NCBI GenBank assembly: GCA_024114885.1
Contig: CP099423.1
Location: 1,550,001 to 1,614,000 of the forward strand
Direction of reading: 5' to 3'
Length of the DNA stretch: 64,000 bases
Source: Septoria linicola
Taxonomy: Eukaryota > Ascomycota > Dothideomycetes > Mycosphaerellales > Mycosphaerellaceae
Below are positions 62,524 through 64,000 of this stretch, piece after piece (position 1 is the first letter of the stretch; every line of letters starts with the position of its first letter). The translations under genes were made by a program, and so were the position numbers. The notes below the pieces were generated by a model. The model made no database searches and had not been told where the DNA came from. It was given only the letters and a program-made list of their open reading frames with translations.

Positions 62524-64000
62524 TTATACCGCAGTATCGCTGGCAGTAGCACCCTGACCAGCCGCATTCTGCTCCAAAAGAAGACTGATGTCTCGGGCCA
62601 TCTCGGCAGAGTGTCTTGCACTGTTCGAAGCATCGATGACAGCTTCTGCCGCAGTCTTCGTCAGCCTCGCCACGAACTGTATCAGCTCGGGACTTTGGCC
62701 TTCCAGGGCACCAGCTTGAAGAGATGTCGCAATGTTGAGCAAGCTCTCGGCCGAAGAGACCATCGCATGCTCGGCATCTCGACGACCGGCAGCACCAGTG
62801 CCAGAATTGCCCTCTTTTGTATGCGTGCTCGTTGATCGGTTGTTTAGGAGAGCGTCCATCTTCGCTTCTAGACGGGCCAGGACTGTCTTCGGATCTTGAT
62901 TAAGAGCAGCTGCGCCCGACATGCCCTCTCGAACGACCTCGGATGTGTCCTGCTCACGCAGTATAACTTCAGTGGTTTGGACACTTGCATTGCCCAAACC
63001 TCCATTCCCTTCTCCTGCTTCTTGGCCCGCAGGTCTGCGACGATCCTCGTCGGTGGAAGAGAGGTCAGTGAGCGAGGAATTCGTAGACTTGTTCGAAACC
63101 ACGGAGCTTTCCCGAGAAGCCTCGTCGGCGGAATCGTCCCTGGCTGCCGGTCTTGCACTCTTTCGTCGCTTGGCCGCCCGCTCTGCTGCAATGCGGTCAG
63201 CCTCTTCCGCGATAGCGGTAGATGATTGCGTGGATGCGCGCCGCCCGCGCTTGTTGGAGGATACACGGTTTTTGTGAACACCTCTGAAATGTTCCATCAT
63301 GTTGTCTTTGCGCGCAAACGCTTTGTCGCATTCTGGACATGCATAGTCTTTGACTCCAGTGTGGATCTTCCCGTGGCGAACAGCATGACCAGAAGAACTG
63401 AACCATTGATCACAGCCGGACTCCTTTGACATGGGACAGGGCCATTTGTGGCTCCTGCGCCGTTCCGAGTTCATTTGACTGATGTCATCACTTCCTCCGG
63501 TCGACGTGCGTGGACGGAGAGAGCGCGTTGTACTAGGCGTCACGTCCTCATCGTCCTCTTCGGCATATTGATCTATAGATTCTTCCCGGCTACTCTCTGC
63601 AATCTCATCTTCACTATCATCTTCAGCACCAACAGTGGCCTGTTCGCCATCTGCTGCGGCCTCTCGAAGGTCTCTTTCTTGCAGTTTCTGAGAAAAGACT
63701 TTCAGGTCAGTCTTCGCTGCGGGCGTCTCCGTGACAATGGTCTTTATAGCTTCCAGTGCGGATTCGCGCTGTCGCAGATCTCTGATATTCGCATTCGAGG
63801 AAAGCGCTCTGTTATGCTGTAACAGCTTCTCCACCGAAGGCTCGTACTGCAAGTCACCCAGAATTTTGCTGACGAGCGGGTCGTGATGCGGCTGCTTCTC
63901 TGTCGTCTCATAACCGCTGTCGGAGAGAACGCCATTCTCCGCAGAAGCAGGACTACCGTTCGCCTTCCCATGTACAGTTGAGCCCCGTTCAGCGACCGCC
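62524..64000 (-). CDS. C2H2 zinc-finger protein, 5' end outside the window
   Basis: The frame is open from the stop at 62524 to the right edge (at least 491 codons); the true start lies beyond 64000. Within the window: an acidic N-terminal part (DDSEDEIAESSREES, EEDDEDVTPS), then two C2H2 fingers (CPMSKESGCDQWFSSSGHAV with HGKIH, then CPECDKAFARKDNMMEHFRG with H), a basic Ser/Arg segment (KRRKSARPAARDD) and a Ser/Gln/Ala-rich tail with helical VLARLEAKMDALL. The first finger has an extra-long Cys-Cys spacing. It is a nuclear DNA-binding regulator of unknown target; no subfamily could be assigned. Confidence 0.85.
   Translation of the reverse strand, partial: AVAERGSTVHGKANGSPASAENGVLSDSGYETTEKQPHHDPLVSKILGDLQYEPSVEKLLQHNRALSSNANIRDLRQRESALEAIKTIVTETPAAKTDLKVFSQKLQERDLREAAADGEQATVGAEDDSEDEIAESSREESIDQYAEEDDEDVTPSTTRSLRPRTSTGGSDDISQMNSERRRSHKWPCPMSKESGCDQWFSSSGHAVRHGKIHTGVKDYACPECDKAFARKDNMMEHFRGVHKNRVSSNKRGRRASTQSSTAIAEEADRIAAERAAKRRKSARPAARDDSADEASRESSVVSNKSTNSSLTDLSSTDEDRRRPAGQEAGEGNGGLGNASVQTTEVILREQDTSEVVREGMSGAAALNQDPKTVLARLEAKMDALLNNRSTSTHTKEGNSGTGAAGRRDAEHAMVSSAESLLNIATSLQAGALEGQSPELIQFVARLTKTAAEAVIDASNSARHSAEMARDISLLLEQNAAGQGATASDTAV

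Noticed and set aside
1..64000. CRISPR array, bacterial operon or prophage
   Set aside because: Spliceosomal introns and eukaryotic gene content exclude a prokaryotic origin; no regularly spaced repeats were seen.

Overview
The window is nuclear DNA of a filamentous ascomycete (Pezizomycotina). The gene models point to Dothideomycetes, but that rank is inferred from gene content and not proven. The evidence is short 48-65 nt spliceosomal introns with GT..AG ends and CTAAC/CTGAC branch sites, CT/AC-rich leaders, Zn(II)2Cys6 regulators, an augmin subunit and intron-bearing tRNAs. I rebuilt 28 credible protein genes, many by joining exons where reading frame, splice signals and conserved motifs agreed, plus one disabled gene and several weak small-ORF candidates.

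Layout. 1-14 kb: a possible small secreted protein, a BIR-like/F-box-like protein, KRR1 (ribosome assembly), a large disordered protein, a 14-TM MFS exporter, a Zn2Cys6 regulator and a triosephosphate-isomerase-like enzyme divergent from it. 14-18 kb: a strange coding-poor block with a TATA box, two canonical introns, more than 850 nt without any ATG, an A/C-rich CGAC-periodic stretch, a 183-bp tandem duplication and a (CAA)n leader before a hydrophobic 59-codon ORF. 18-24 kb: a secreted-type cytidine/guanine-deaminase-fold protein, an F-box-like protein, two intron-bearing tRNA genes and a short-chain dehydrogenase interrupted by one nonsense codon. 24-33 kb: holo-ACP synthase, a quinone-oxidoreductase-type MDR enzyme, syntaxin-18/Ufe1, a small Zn2Cys6 protein, a MAPEG protein and aspartate aminotransferase. 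33-46 kb: a Ran-binding FG protein, a secreted sedolisin protease, another F-box-like protein, succinate dehydrogenase flavoprotein and an intracellular LysM protein. 48-64 kb: a PDR-type ABC transporter, augmin subunit 6 (HAUS6), an HD-domain 5'-nucleotidase, TVP38, a nuclear-encoded mitochondrial uS3-like protein and the 3' part of a C2H2 zinc-finger gene that runs off the right edge.

Most genes are unrelated housekeeping functions (ribosome assembly, SNARE traffic, respiration, mitotic spindle, nucleocytoplasmic transport). I see no secondary-metabolite cluster: there is no PKS, NRPS or terpene cyclase. The only locally suggestive group is MFS exporter, Zn2Cys6 regulator and TIM-like enzyme at 7.7-14 kb. 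The most unusual material is the non-coding-looking, strongly strand-asymmetric block at 14.6-16.3 kb.
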